From Dromiciops gliroides (lineage: Eukaryota; Chordata; Mammalia; Microbiotheria; Microbiotheriidae): 64,000 bases of DNA. Below the pieces are notes generated by a model. It made no database searches. It saw only the letters and a list, made by a program, of their open reading frames with translations, and was not told the DNA's origin. The stretch is from assembly GCF_019393635.1 (NCBI RefSeq), contig NC_057862.1:266862441-266926440 (forward strand), written 5' to 3'. A program made the position numbers and the translations under genes. Position 1 is the first letter of the stretch, and every line of letters starts with the position of its first letter. Below, piece by piece: positions 21,015 through 35,100 of this stretch.

Positions 21015-24000
21015 CTAGAACAAAAGGTAAAAAAGGCTTAAATAAGCTTTGTGATAGTCAAATAAAGCTATTCAGTAATTCCATTAATTTCTATTAAAGT
21101 CATATAAGTTGCTGTTCAGTAAATACTCTTGCCCCTTTCTGTTTATTCTTTTCATGTTCTGGGAAAAAAATGAATGCAAAAACATTTAGGTCATTAAGTT
21201 ACAGCTTTCCCAGTCTTTGAATTTAATCTGGTGATTCAATTAATGAGAAAGGCTCTTGAAAACTCGGGGGAAAATCTACTTCCTGTGTTTCATTTGACAT
21301 ATGCTTTAGAAATTTAACTTTTAGGTGTCATAAACTTCAATATCCTAAAAATGAGAACTATATAATGGCATTGCTAAGGATTTATAAAAAAATCATACCA
21401 TGACACTACTCTGAAATAAACTTTTCAAATGTGTTTTTACATAACCTGAGTATTTCTCTAAAATATACATATAAAATGTTAAAATATTAATGGACCCCAA
21501 AATCAAATGATTCAGAGTACAGTGGTTATGATGGTTATTTTTACCTATTAAAATGGACAGGAGGAGGAAATAGACTTGGACCTGTGATCTCATTGCTATA
21601 AGAGTTTCGAAGTGAGGAAACTCCCTCTACCAACACATTTTGGTACCTTCTTTTCAGCTTACATTTTTACAGTTGCCTAGAGTTGTGGTGTCAAACTCAA
21701 AAGAAAAGGGGGCCACTAATCCATAAATAAGAATCTCTGTAGGCTTTACATTGACTTAGTTTTAAAATGTAATATTATCTCTGTTATATGGTATTTTTAT
21801 TTATTTTGTTAAATATTTCCCCAATACACTTCAATTTGGTTTATACCACTCAGGAGTGTTGTGGGCCTCATGAAGCCTGTGAACCACGTTTCATACATCA
21901 TACATCAACAAAGAGGTTAAGTGACTTGTTCAGGGTCACACAGAGTATGGCAGAACTTGAACCTAGGCCTTTTTGTCTTTGAGGCATCCGTATTCTCTAT
22001 CATTTGACCTTGGAGTGCAAAATGGATTTAAATGTTTATTTAAAAATGAATAGAGCTGGGCAGCTAGGTGGCACAATGGATAAAGCACCAGGCCTGGATT
22101 CAAGAGTACCTGAATTCAAATCCGGCCTCAGACATTTAACACTAGCTGTGTGACCCTGGGCAAGTCACTTAACCCTCACTGTCCCATAAAAACCAAAAAC
22201 AAACAAAATGAATAGAGCTCCTAAGTCCTGAACAACACCATACTGCTTTTCCAAAAGAACTGAGGTTTCTACACTCAAGAATACTGCAGTAATAGTGACG
22301 CATCTTTAACAGATTTTTATGCTTTACTCCATTGTCCCACAAAAGGGTTACAGAGATAAGAAAAAAAATGTACTTACCATTTTTATTTCCCAATTTACAT
22401 TCCACTGTTTCATGTTGCTGAATCGCCACGTTTTAATTGCATCTCCAGTGCTGGCATCCATCCTAATCAGTCTATTATAGGCAATGCCAATCAGTTCTTC
22501 TTTCTTGCCCCCTTGAAACCTATAACATTTATTTGTATAAGCTCAAAAATACCCATATAAAATATCTTATTTTCAATTACTCAATGGGCATGGATAGGTG
22601 GACATGCTACTAATTTAATAACTTTGAAAAGTACATTTTATTTTTGTAGGAGTAAAACAGAAAGCCCATTGAATACACAGTGAATTTCTATTTTTTCTGT
22701 ATAAATAAACTCTGTAAATGCCACAGAAATATTACATTTTAATGTGCCTTAAGGTTTACTATTAATCATGGTGTGTACCTAAACATTATATTGGTTAAAT
22801 TTCTCAATACCATGATTAGAACAGACATAATTCAATTCAACAAGTGTTTATTAGGTACATTTTATGTGTCAGGCACTGTGCTAGGTAATGGTGATACTAA
22901 GACAAAAAAAACCCCCCCAAAACAAAAAAAAAACCCAAATCCCAAACAAACAGTCCCTGTCCTCAATAGAAACAGCAAAGTTAGGAGGAGATTTTGGGGG
23001 AAATTTGGGCATTTTGAGACGTCTGGATGGTGATGTGGGTCTGGAGGTAAGGAGGGAGAGAAGACTGGCTATGTGCATAAATTTGGTAGTCATCTACATA
23101 GAAATGATAGCTGAACCCAGGGGAACTGATAAGATCTCCAAGAAAGGAAGTCAGTCAATAAACATTTTAAAAAATTTAATATTTTATTTCTCCCCCCAAT
23201 TACTTGTAAAAACAACTTTTAACATTCATTTTTAAAAATTTTGAGTTCCAAATTCTCTTCCTTCCTCCCTTCTCCTCATACCCCCCTGAACTGAGAAGAT
23301 GAGCAATTTGATGCAAAGCATTTCATGTTAATCATGTTGTGAAATAAAACACAGATCAGAAAAAACAAGAAAAACAAAGAAGGTAAAGAAAAAGTATGTT
23401 ATAGTCTGTAGTCAGACTCTATCGGTTCTTTCTCTGGCGATAGATAACATTTTTCATCAGAAGTCCTTCAGAACTGTCTTGGATCATTGTAATGCTGAGA
23501 ATAGTTAAGTTACTCACAGTTGATCATCATATAATATTGCTGTTACTGTATACCACATTCTCCTGGTTCTGCTCATTTCACTTTGCATCAGTCATGTCTT
23601 TTCAGATTTTTCTGAAACCATCCTGTTTTCATTTTTTATATCACAATAGTATTCCATCACAATCATATACAACCACTTGTTCAACCGCTCCTAATTAATG
23701 GACACCCTCTCAATTTCCAATTCTTTGCTATTGCTAAAAGAGCTGCTATAACTATTTTTGTACACATAGGTCGTTTTCCTTTTTATTTTTTAATCTCTTT
23801 GGGATATAGACCTAGTAGTGGTATTGCTTGGACAAAGGGTATACATGGTTTTATAGTTCCAAATTGCTCTACAGAATGGTTGAATCAGTATGCCACTTCA
23901 CCAACAGTTCATTAGCGTCTCAATGTTCCCATATCCCATCCAACATTTGTCATTCTCCTTTTCCATCGTATTAGCCAATCTAATAGGTGGGAGGTAGTAA

Positions 24001-27000
24001 CTCAGACTTGTTTTAATGTGCATTTCTCTAATTAATATTGATTTAGAGCATTTTTTCATGTGACCACAGATAGCTTTGATTACTTTGTGAAAACTGTCTC
24101 TTCCTATCTTTTGATCATTTATCAACTGGGGAATTGCTCTAGTCTTTATAAATTTGACTTAGCTCTCACTATATATATGAAATACAGCCTTTATCAGTGA
24201 CACTTGCTATAATTTTTTTTCACAATTATGATTATTATGTGTTTTACTCCATCCCATTCCCCACCATTTATTCTATTCTCTCTCTTTTCACCCTATCTAT
24301 CCTCAAAAGTGTTTTGCTGGGGCAGGTGGTGCAGTGGATAAAGCACTGGCCCTGGATTCAGGAGTACCTGAATTCAAATCTGGCCTCAGACACTTGACAC
24401 TAGCTGTGTGACCCTGGACAAGTCACTTAACCCCAATTGCCTCACCAAACCCCCCCCCCAAAAAACAAACAAAAAAAAGTGTTTTGTTTCTGACTACCAC
24501 CAGCCCCAATCTACCCTCCCTTCTATCAGCACCCACCCCTCCCTGCAGGGTAAGATGGATTTCTATACCCAACTGAGTGTGTATGTTATTTTTTCTTTGA
24601 GCCAATTCTGATGAGAATAAGGTTCATGTACTCCCTCCCCCTCCATCTTCCCCTCTACTGTAAAATCTCTTTTGTATTTCTTTTAAGTCAGATAATTTAC
24701 CCCACTCTGTCTCTCCTTTCTCCTCCCAAAGAATTCCTTTTTTTCACCCCTTAATTTTATTTTTTATAAAATTATCCCACCATATTCAATTCACACCCAT
24801 GTTCTCTGTCTATATATATTCCTTCTAGCTGTCCTAACAATGAGAAAGTTTTTAGGTGTTAGAAGTATCATCTTTCCATGTAGGAACATAAACAAAAAGT
24901 TCAATCTTACTGAATCCTTTATGATTACTCTTTCCTGTGAGTCTTGTATTTATTTGAAAGTCAAATTTTCTATTCAGCTTTGGTCTTTTTCATCAAGAAT
25001 GCTTGAAAATCCTCTATTTCATTGAATGTCTATTTCCTCCCCTGAAGGATATTTAGTTTTGCTACGTAGGTGATTGTTGGTTTTAATCCTAGCTCCTATG
25101 CCCACTGGAATATCATATTCCAAATCCTCTAATCCTTTAATGCAGAAACCACTAAATCTTGTGTTATCCTGACTGTGGTGTCCTAATATTTGAATTGTTT
25201 CTTTCTGGCTGTAGCTTGCAATATTTCCTCCTTGTTCTGGGAGCTCTGGAATTTGGCTAAAATATTCCTGAAAGTTTTCATTTTAGTATCTCTTTGAGGA
25301 GGTAGATTCTTTCCATTTCTATTTTACCTTCTGGTTCTAGAATATCAGGGCAGTTTTCCTTGATATTTTTTGAAAGATGATGTCTAAGCTCTTTTTTTTT
25401 GATCATGGGTTTCAGATAGTCCAATAATTTTTTTTTTTTGAGGCAACTGGGGTTAAGTGACTTGCCCAGGGTCACACAGCTACTAAATGTTAAGTGTCTG
25501 AGGCCGGATTTGAACTCAAGTCCTCCTGAATCCAGGGCCAGTGCTCTATCCACTGCGCCACCTAGCTGCCCGATGTCCAATAATTCTTAAATTATCTCTC
25601 CTGGATCTATTTTCCAGGTCAGTTGTTTTGCCAAGGAGATATTTCACATTTTCTTCTGTTTTTTTTTCATTCTTTTGATTTTGTTGTATGGTTTCTTGAT
25701 TTCTTATAAAGTCATTAGCTTCTACTTGCCAAATTATAATTTTTAAGGAAACATTTTCTTCATTCAGCTTTTGTACTTCCTTTTCCCACTGGAACAATTC
25801 TTTCTTTTTTTTTTTTAGTAAGGCAATTGGGGTTAAGTGACTTGCCCAGGGTCACACAGCTAGTAAGTGTTAAGTGTCTGAGGCCGGATTTGAACTCCTG
25901 ACTCCAGGGCCAGTGCTCTATCCACTGCGCCACCTAGCCGCCCCCAATTCTATTTTTTTAAGGAGTTCTTTTCTTCAGTGAATTTTTGTATCTCTTTTTC
26001 CATTTAGCCAACTATGCTTTTCAAGGCATTTTCCTCTTCATTGCATTTTTGTTTCTTTCTATCCGCAGTGCTAGCAAAAGGGTCCTCATAACCTTCTTCT
26101 GACCAATTCGTTGTCTACCACACCATCTCACCCACCTCCCTTACTGTCTATGGGCTGAGAGGTCTTGAAAGTGCTACTGTGACCACTGATTCAATTGCTC
26201 GCAGGGCCTACTGCTGGTTTGCTGGGGTGTAGCCTATACTGGACTTTACTCCACCCTCACCCCGGTGCAATAGATCTTTCCTACTGATCTTCTAAGTTGT
26301 CTTAGGCTGGAAAAGCATTTCCCTCTTATCTTTTGTGGGTTTTGCCCCTCCAGAATTTATTTTGAGGCATTATTTAAAGTTACTGGGAGAGGTTTTGTGG
26401 GGAACTCAGGTGAGTCCCTGCCTTTTCTCCACCACATAGGCTCTCTTTCCCCTCCCTGCCAATAAATATTTATTAAGTGTCTAGAATGTGTCAAGCACTG
26501 TGCTAAGTGCTGGAGATACAAAGAAGGGCAAAAGACAGCTCTTACCCTGGAGGGGCTCATAATCCAATGAGGGAAATATGCAAACAAGTATGTACATAAA
26601 TAAGCTATATACAAGTAGAGATGATAGTTGAATACAAGGAAGCTGATAAGATCAGAGAGAGCATGTAGAGAAAAAAAAGAAGGTCCCAGGATGGAAAACT
26701 GAGGTACAACCACATATGATCGAACCCCCTACTTATCATTCCATTATCTTTACTACACTTCTCAGCTGAACTCCTTGAGAAAGTTATTTATACTAGGTGA
26801 ACCATACTACACTCTACTTCCTCTTCTCTTACTTGCTTCTAATCCTTCAGCAATCTGCCTTTTTGCCTCATTGTTCAACTGAAACTGCTATTTCCAAAGT
26901 TGCCAATGATCTTTTATTATCATTTGGTTTTTATTTCACCTAAATATCCCTCTATATTTTCCTCTCCCTGTCTCAGAGCCATCTTGTACAACAAAGAAAA

Positions 27001-29139
27001 AAAGAAAATGAGGAAGAGAAAAAACAATTAGCCCAAATGATCATAATGTTGAGAAATATGAAAAAATATGCAATGTTTCTGTATACCTCTAATTCCCTGC
27101 AAAGGAATAGGGGGGAGTTATTTTCTGATTTTTTTTGGGTCATGACTATTCTTTTTAATTTTGCAACACTCCCTGAAATATCAATTCTTTTCTGGTTGTT
27201 CTTTCCACTTACATTGTTAGCACTGTGTATATTGTTTTCTTGGCTCTGCTTACTTCATTCTGCATCAATTCATGCAAGTATTTCCTTGATTCTCTGTATT
27301 CTTCCATATTCCTTGTTTCTTTTCTTTTCTTTCCTTTTTTTTTTTGGTGGGGCAATAGGGGTCAAGTGACTTGCCCAGGGTCACACAGCTGGTAAGTGTC
27401 AAGTGTCTGAGGCCGGATTTGAACTCAGGTACTCCTGAATCCTGGGCCGGCGCTTTATCCACTGCACCACCTAGCTGCCCCTATTCCTTGTTTCTTAAAG
27501 CATGGCTTTTTTTTTTTTAAACATTCATCACCACAATTTGTTTAAGTAATTTCCCAACAGATTGGCATCTAGTTTGTTTCTAGTTTTTTATCACTGACTT
27601 CCCTAGGATATATTCCTAGTAGTGGAATCTCTGAGTAAAAGCGTATAGATATTTTAGTCATTTTATTTGCATATTTCCAAAAATGGATGTACTAATTCAC
27701 CTTACCAGTGATCCTGTAATCAGATCTAATGGCCTTTTCTCATTCTTTATCTTTCTTGAATCCTGAGCCCTTTTTGAAACTGTTGCTCTCCCTCTTTAGG
27801 TTTTTGTGACACTGTTTGCTTCTGGTTCCCTTCCTACCTGTTTCCTCCCTCTCATTTTCCTTTGCTCTACTGGCATTCATATCACATCTACAAACCACGA
27901 GTATACCCCAAGGTTCTGTCCTGGGCCTTCTCTTTTCCCTCTATCTCACTTGACTTCAATGATCATTGACTCAATTGGTTCAATTATCATCTCTCTAATG
28001 TTACATCACTAACTTCTTTTTGGACATCTCAAACCTTCACTTCTTCCCACCTTTCTTATTATTGCTGAGAGCACCACAGCCCTCCATTTTCCAGGATTAC
28101 AACCTCAGTGTCATCCTTGACGTTTTGCCCTCACTCATTCCATACAGCCAATATGTCAAGTCAATACTTCTTTTCACCTAATTTTCTATATATGTCCCCT
28201 TATTTCCACTTACACAGCTACTACTGTGGAGTAGAGCAAGCTCAGAAGCCTTCAATAATGCAACTGGCATCTAACCAATTTCTTTGTCTCAAGTCTCTCC
28301 CCCTTTAGACTGTGAACTTTTGGGGCGATATGCAGATTTCTTTGTACACTGTGCTTAGTACATATTAAGCATTTATTTTATTTTATTGGTGAGACAATTG
28401 GGGTTAAGTGACTTGCCCAGGGTCACACAGCTAGTAAGTGTCAAGGGTCTGAGGCTGGATTTGAACTCAGGTACTCCTGACTCCAGGGCCGGTGCTCTAT
28501 TCACTGTGCCACCTAGCAGCAGTAATACCACTGCTGGTATTAAGCATTTAATTAATGTTTGTGGACCTGGGAGGTGAAGAGTGGTCAGAAAGGTAGGAGA
28601 AACAGAAGAAAGCAGTATCATGAAAACCCAGGGAGAAGGTGTTAACTCTTGGTGAGAAGTAAAGAAGTAAGAGAACTAAGTGAAAGCCATCCTCAAAGTT
28701 AGCATTTACAAGATTGTTGGTTACCTTAGAGAGATGTTTCAGTTGAATGTTGGGTTAGACTGAAAAGGGATAAAAAGTAACTGGAATGTCAGGAAGGGAG
28801 GCAACAAATATAAAGTTTTTTTCTAATGGTTTGGAGATGAAAAAGAGGTGAAGCATAGGACAATGTCTTGAGTTTATTCTGGGGTCATATGAAAGTTTTT
28901 AAGTATGAAGAAGATATATTTATTGGCAGTAAAGAAACCAATGTAGAAGGAGAGAATGGAAATTAAGAGGGGATGATGAAGGGGAAGGAGGGGCAATCTG
29001 CTAGAGAAAATGGGATCAATAGAGTAGAGTAGAGTAGAGGGGCTGAACCTGGCAAGGAGAAGGGCTACCCCTTTCCTCAAAGACAATAGAAAACAGAGAA
29101 TGGGAGATGATGTTAAAGGTTAGGTTACAGATATGGGAT

Positions 29140-29195
<56 letters not shown>

Positions 29196-32100
29196 TCATG
29201 TTAGATGATTTCATATTTTTAGTACAAATTCATCATTTTTAAGCTTATAGTGGTATGGAACAGAGTCACTAACCTTGCAATAAAGTGTGTGATGCCAAAT
29301 TCTGGTAAAGACTGCCAAGCTTGAATAAATCGCATTTTGGCCTCAATAAGACTCATCTGAGCTACATTTTGATGAGCTTCCAGGATTCTTGCTGTGATCT
29401 GTACATAATTAGACATCATCTTTACTATGTTATTTATCTTTACAGAATTATTGTTATGCTAAAATATGTAGGACAAGAATATGAACTACTGACATAATAA
29501 AAAACTTGATATTAATTTCTAATATTTAATTCCATGTATTACCCCATAGCAAATATAAAAAACATTATGAGATATAGCTGCTAACTGACATGTCTATTAT
29601 AAGTAAAAATATGGCAATGCTTTTATATGACATAAAAATAATAATTCCATCCTACATGATGGTTTCTCTATAGAATAAATTTGGCTTCAAAATGTAAGTA
29701 TGGAATGAGGTATTAAAATGAAAGTTTCTAGCAGAAGATATTTGTTAGAAGTTTTGCAGTATTTAAATGACTAGAAAGCATTTTTATTTTTAAGTAACCA
29801 GAAAAAATTGTAGACTTTTTAAAATATCACACATAAACACACACGTATATATAAACAGTATGATTCAAGAGTAGTGAAGTTATTCTCTGTATGTGTCTAC
29901 TTTTAAATACTGTGAACTTACCAAATCTCTTATATAGCCTGGCTGTGGATGGCAATGGAAGGAAAGAAAAAAGAAGCAGAAAGAAAAAAAAAGGAATCAG
30001 AAAATGGCAACAAAGCAAAGGAAAAGTCACAGTCAACTGCAAACCAAAATTATAGCCAAAAATCATGCAAAATTCCTTAGGAAGAAACCAAGCAAAATTA
30101 ATGTAAGCATGGAAATGAAAACAAGGAAGCACAGATCCATTTTCATTTGAGAACTATACTAAGAACTATTTGAATTCATTTAAAAATTTTGTGTTACTAA
30201 AACACTAAGCTTCTATATGTGCATACATTTGTGGGGAGAAAATACACAAGAAAGAAAAACCACTTTTTTATCCCATTTCCATATTGGTAACTGGTTATAG
30301 TAGAACTCATTATTATTATTTTTTTTTGTTTTGTTTTGCGGGGCAGTGGGGGTTAAGTGACTTGCCCAAGGTCACACAGCTAGTAAGTGTAAAGTGTCTG
30401 AGGCCGGATTTGAACCCAGGAACTCCTGAATCCAGGGCCGGTGCTTTATCCACTGTGCCACCTAGCCACCCCAGAACTCATTATTTTTAAAGGGGAAAAC
30501 AATATAAGTATTAAAAATAGTTCATTACCTCAGAGCCAGTGAAAAGTAATACTATCCATGCATTACTCTTTGGGATAAGTAAAATAAAAAAAATCAAGTA
30601 CATTAAACATTACAACAAACATACTGTTTCTAAAATTAAAGCAGTAAGCAAAGCCTTCAATTACAATCTGCTTTTTGAATCCTTTTTCCTGGAGAGAGAA
30701 AAAAGGCACTACTGTCCAAGACTTTAGGGACTGTAGACATAAAAAAAGTATTCTACTCAAGTAGACAAGATTTATCAGATGTTAAAGCTGAGCAACTCTT
30801 TTCTTAAGACAATCAGTTTATTATTAGTTTAAAACACATATAAACCAGGCTTTATAATGTTAATCTTTGTATGAAATGTGAAATAGATTTGAGACTAAAA
30901 TGAAATGAAATTTTGACAATGATTCAAAAGTATGCAATGCATCTCTGATCAATAGTGACTTACAGCAGGTAAAAAGGACTAATACATAAGGAGTAATCTA
31001 GTCCAGTGATTTTCAAATTTTTCAGTCTACAAAGTACTTTGGTAGGACAAAGCCCTACAGACACCCATCTGACCCTGCCAAATTCCTGCTTATATATTTT
31101 AAATAAATTAAATTAAAATTAAATAAAAATCAATTGGTGGGAATAATGTTATGCTAAGCCAATGAAATAAGTCACTGATGAGAGAAACAAAAGAAGAAAA
31201 GATATAATCTTTTAAAACATTACTCTATAAAAAGTGACCAAGATCCATATGACTGGGAGGGCCTTTAATATAGGCCCTGATTTAAGATTTACTGACTACA
31301 ATGGTTTTATGTCCAAAACTCTAAAAGATAACTATACCATCTTAAAGATCTATAGGAAAGGGATTTCATAATTTGATTTGAACATCATTACAATGCTTGG
31401 TAGCTCTCACTATTATATTTAAGCTTATCATCTGATAATTTGATAATGATATTGGATGTATACAAATTGATAAAAGCTGAGGATATACCTTGATGGTTTT
31501 TGAAAACTTACCTTTTAGAAATTGTATCCTGTAAAAATATCTCTTTATGAATTATTTTTGAAAGAATTAAAATTAATTTATTCTTTGCTTTATCTTTCTT
31601 TTTTAAAACTAAAATCAACATTCAATAAATATCTTTAGAAATATCTTTCTTCCTTTTCTTCCTACTTTCCTTACCACACCTTCATGTGAAAATCTCATTG
31701 TAGCTTGAATCATTTGAAATGCCAAGATGAATGCTAACTGACTGAAACTTCTGAGAATTTCCATCCAAGGAAATCTATTTTATTTATTTATTTTTTGTAG
31801 GGCAATGAGGGTTAAGTGACTTGCCCAGGGTCACACAGCTAGTAAGTGTCAAGTGTCCGAGGCTGGATTTGAACTCAAGGTCCACTGTGCCACCTAGCTG
31901 CCCCCAGGAAATCTATTTTTATTAATTATTATTAAATGGATCATTTAAATCTAAGCCGAGTGAAACTAAATTTAGTTCTCTCTATCCACCCAGTATGAAA
32001 CAAAGAATGCTCATTAAGATTTCTAAATAAATTTTTTTAAAAAGCTAGATTTGAATTCTAAAGACAAATATATGTTTAAAATGAAACATGACAAAAGTGT

Positions 32101-35100
32101 ACTAAGAAGAAATGAATACCTGCTTATTTCTGTACTTCTTTAGGTATCGAGGTGACACCAAACATTCAGGATTAATATCAGTTGTGACTTGCTCTGGTAT
32201 TAACTGAGGATCTGGATTCATATGTTGCATCTTCAGAAATGAAAGAATGTTCTGAACTTCTAAGTTATAAGAACTATCTGCCATAGTCTTGCCCTTGGAG
32301 GCTAATCGGCAAGCTGCCATCCAGTGTGCATACTGTTTTTCCTACAATTGTAGAGAAATTGAATAATAAAATTTAAGTAATCATAAGCAGAATGAAATTT
32401 AAATAAGCATGAAAAACATAATAAAGAGGGGTTTCATTTTATATGGACCTTATGTATGAAAGTGAGAACCAAGATTTATACTGTACTTTAAATGAAAAAC
32501 TTACATTGTCACAACGAAGCCAGATTTCATTCATACCCTCTGCAACTGGAATCAGGAGCTTAATATTAAATTTTTGACCTGAAATGTTTACATCTGGAGT
32601 AACTTCACATCCTAAAATTTAAAACGAGAAAATTATTATTATTATTATTTTTAAAAACTGCAGGTCAATGTATCTTCCATACAAAATTTCAAACCTTAAG
32701 TAAACCCTCATTTTGTGGGGACTCAAAAAGTTTATTATCACTGTTATGGAATTGGGAGCAAACTCTTTAAGGATACCTTAAATTTACATTTATAGAATTC
32801 TGCTTGTGGTGCTCTTAGGTACAGTTATTTTCTTTAAGAGAGGAATTCTCACGTTATATAAGTATTTACAAATGATTTCTTTAAAAATCAATTACTTTAT
32901 TTTTAAATTTTTTGGGGGGTTGGACAATGAGACTTAAGTGACTTGCCCAGGGTCACACAGCTAGTAAGTGTCAAATATCTGAGGCCAAATTTGAACTCAG
33001 GTCCTCCTGAATCCAGGACCAGTGCTTTATCCACTGTGCCACCTAACTGCCCTTCAACAACATAATGTGAATTACAAAATTTCTGGCAGCCAAGTGGCAC
33101 AGTGGATAGAGGGCCAAGCCTGGAGTCAGGAAGACTCACCTTCATGAGTTCAAATACACACTTACTAAATGTATGACTGTAGGCAAGTTGCTTAACCCTA
33201 TTTGACTCAGTTTCCTTATCTGTAAAATGAACTGAAGGAAATGGCAAACCATTCCAATATCGTTGCCAAGAAAATCCCAAATGGGCTCATGAAGAATCAG
33301 ACATGACTGAAACAACTAAACAAAAACAACAACAACAAATTCAACTCATCATATCTTAGGAATCTGTTAAATAAAATGTATGCAACTGTATAAATGAGAA
33401 CGTGGGAAAAAATGCTCAATTTCAGAATTTCTTTTTCTGGGAAAATTTTCAGGAACAAAGATTCTGTTAATTACAGGAACCAGTAATGTTGCTATCTTAA
33501 GAATAGTACAGATATGGCAAAGGCTCCAGAGAACATGCATCAATCAATATTTATTTCAGAGACGACACAGGATAGGAATCCTGTACTTTGTAGTATATGG
33601 AAGACAATATGGTAAAAGTTCCTATTTTTATAGATGTTGGGAAGGAATATACAGGTAATTGATGGTAATGCTCCTAAGGGAGTTCACAACAGAAAAATTT
33701 TATGAGGCAAGTTCAAGTGTAGCTTTACCCAAGACATCATAATTCTAATTTTCACCTGAGATTAACAGAAGAAAATTTTGAAATCTGGTATTTGTGGAAA
33801 AAACTTTAAGAATATTAAAAAATCACTACCTCTAATTCTTCTCTAAAGAAATGTCAAAGAACACATTTTTCCATGTATATATGGGATAAAAATTCATCTC
33901 TAGAATTTCTTTTAAATGTTTCTTCTTAAAATGTTCACTTCTTATTAAGTGAAAGTAATTAAGTATTTTGGTTAAAAAAGCCCACTTCTAGGCTGCAGGA
34001 CATATAAGGGAGTAAAACTTTGCAAGGAGAACTTTATGAAATAATTATTGATCAGTTTAGTGATGTTAAACAAGAAAAACAATGAAACAGACAAACTGAA
34101 TAAATGGTAATAATAACAACAATAGCTAACATTTATATAATGCTTACTAAAGCACTATGCTAAGTGCTTTACAGTTATCTCATTTGATCCTCACAGTTCT
34201 GGATGGCAGGCATTATTATTATTCCCATTTCATAGGTGAAAGACACTGAGGGAAATAAAGGTTAAGTGCCTTTTCCAGAGTTACATAGCTAATAATTGGC
34301 TAATGCTGAATTTAAACTCAGATCTTTCTAACCAACCTAAAGGAGGTTACATTATAATAAAAACTTGTTGGGATCAGGTGAAAGCATTAACAGTGGGAGA
34401 GAAAGGTTGTATTGTGGGCAGTAGATAGGAAACAATGGAAAATTAGACAGGAAATGATTATTAATCTGGAAGAGAGAGGAAGGGAAAGGTTTAAGTACGG
34501 AAATTAGTCTAGATAAGGAATCATCAGAGACTGCAGTTAAAAAAGAGTGAAAAGGAGAAGTGACATCAAGGAGTTTCAAGAAGTAAAACAGGGAGGAGGG
34601 AATATGGCCATAAGGCCAATAACCTACTGAAATTTTTGTAGCGAAGTGCACTGTTTCCAAACTAGCTTGTCTTCCAGGGAGTATTAACTAGTCTTTGGGA
34701 TGGTACTAGCAAGTTTGTTGCATGAACTTTCATCCCATCCCCCTTACTTCTAATCTTACTTCCCTAAAATGTAGCAATGGGGAAAGAGCTGAGATGCAAC
34801 AGCCCATTCCCTTTCAGAGACGTGCACCTACCTATATGTCTTTTGTATTAAGAAAGATTGTATTTAAAAGGAGCCCTGGTTCGAATCTTGGAAGCTGGTC
34901 CCTTGTGGCCAGTCCACCAATGCAGTAATTCTGCCTTGGTGTTTTTAATGATTTTTTTTTTTTGGGGGGGGGGTGAGCCAATTGGGGTTAAGTGACTTGC
35001 CCAGGGTCACACAGCTAGTAAGTGTTAAGTGTCTGAGGCTGGATTTGAACTCAGGTCCTCCTGAATCCAGGGCCAGTGCTCTATCCACTGTGCCACCTAG

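Larger units (their letters stand above)
23165..26450 (-). mobile_element. HAL1-like L1 element, near-complete ends, minus strand
   Basis: Read on the minus strand: an L1 5' UTR start near 26450 (gtggagaaaaggcagg, matching the 13.1-kb L1 promoter copy), an ORF1 remnant with coiled coil (25797 to about 25570) and the motif [14 protein letters not shown], then [13 protein letters not shown] (about 25340). Next comes the roughly 0.5-kb inter-ORF region (about 24900-24480), a jump to the ORF2 C-terminus (about 24125-23900; [14 protein letters not shown], then the Cys-rich end) and an L1 3' UTR with terminal A-rich tail near 23170. The endonuclease and RT are missing, as in half-L1 (HAL1) elements. 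Three SINEs are inserted. Broken by several stops. Confidence 0.72.
26720..28560 (+). mobile_element. L2-type LINE fossil, plus strand, split by later insertions
   Basis: The part at about 27780-28000 encodes the CR1/L2 RT core (a PQGSVLG-like stretch at about 27908). Downstream come a gtcatccttgac-type segment and an L2 tail (gtacactgtgcttagtacat) at about 28350. The left part (26720-26985) reads as the upstream RT region. An older L1 3' end on the minus strand (about 26990-27720) and a SINE (28376-28537) interrupt it. Confidence 0.6.

Noticed and set aside
22773-23235. Overlapping 86-115 codon frames around 22.8-23.2 kb
   Set aside because: They run through an L2-type tail and A/C low-complexity sequence. 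No exon boundaries or known domains.
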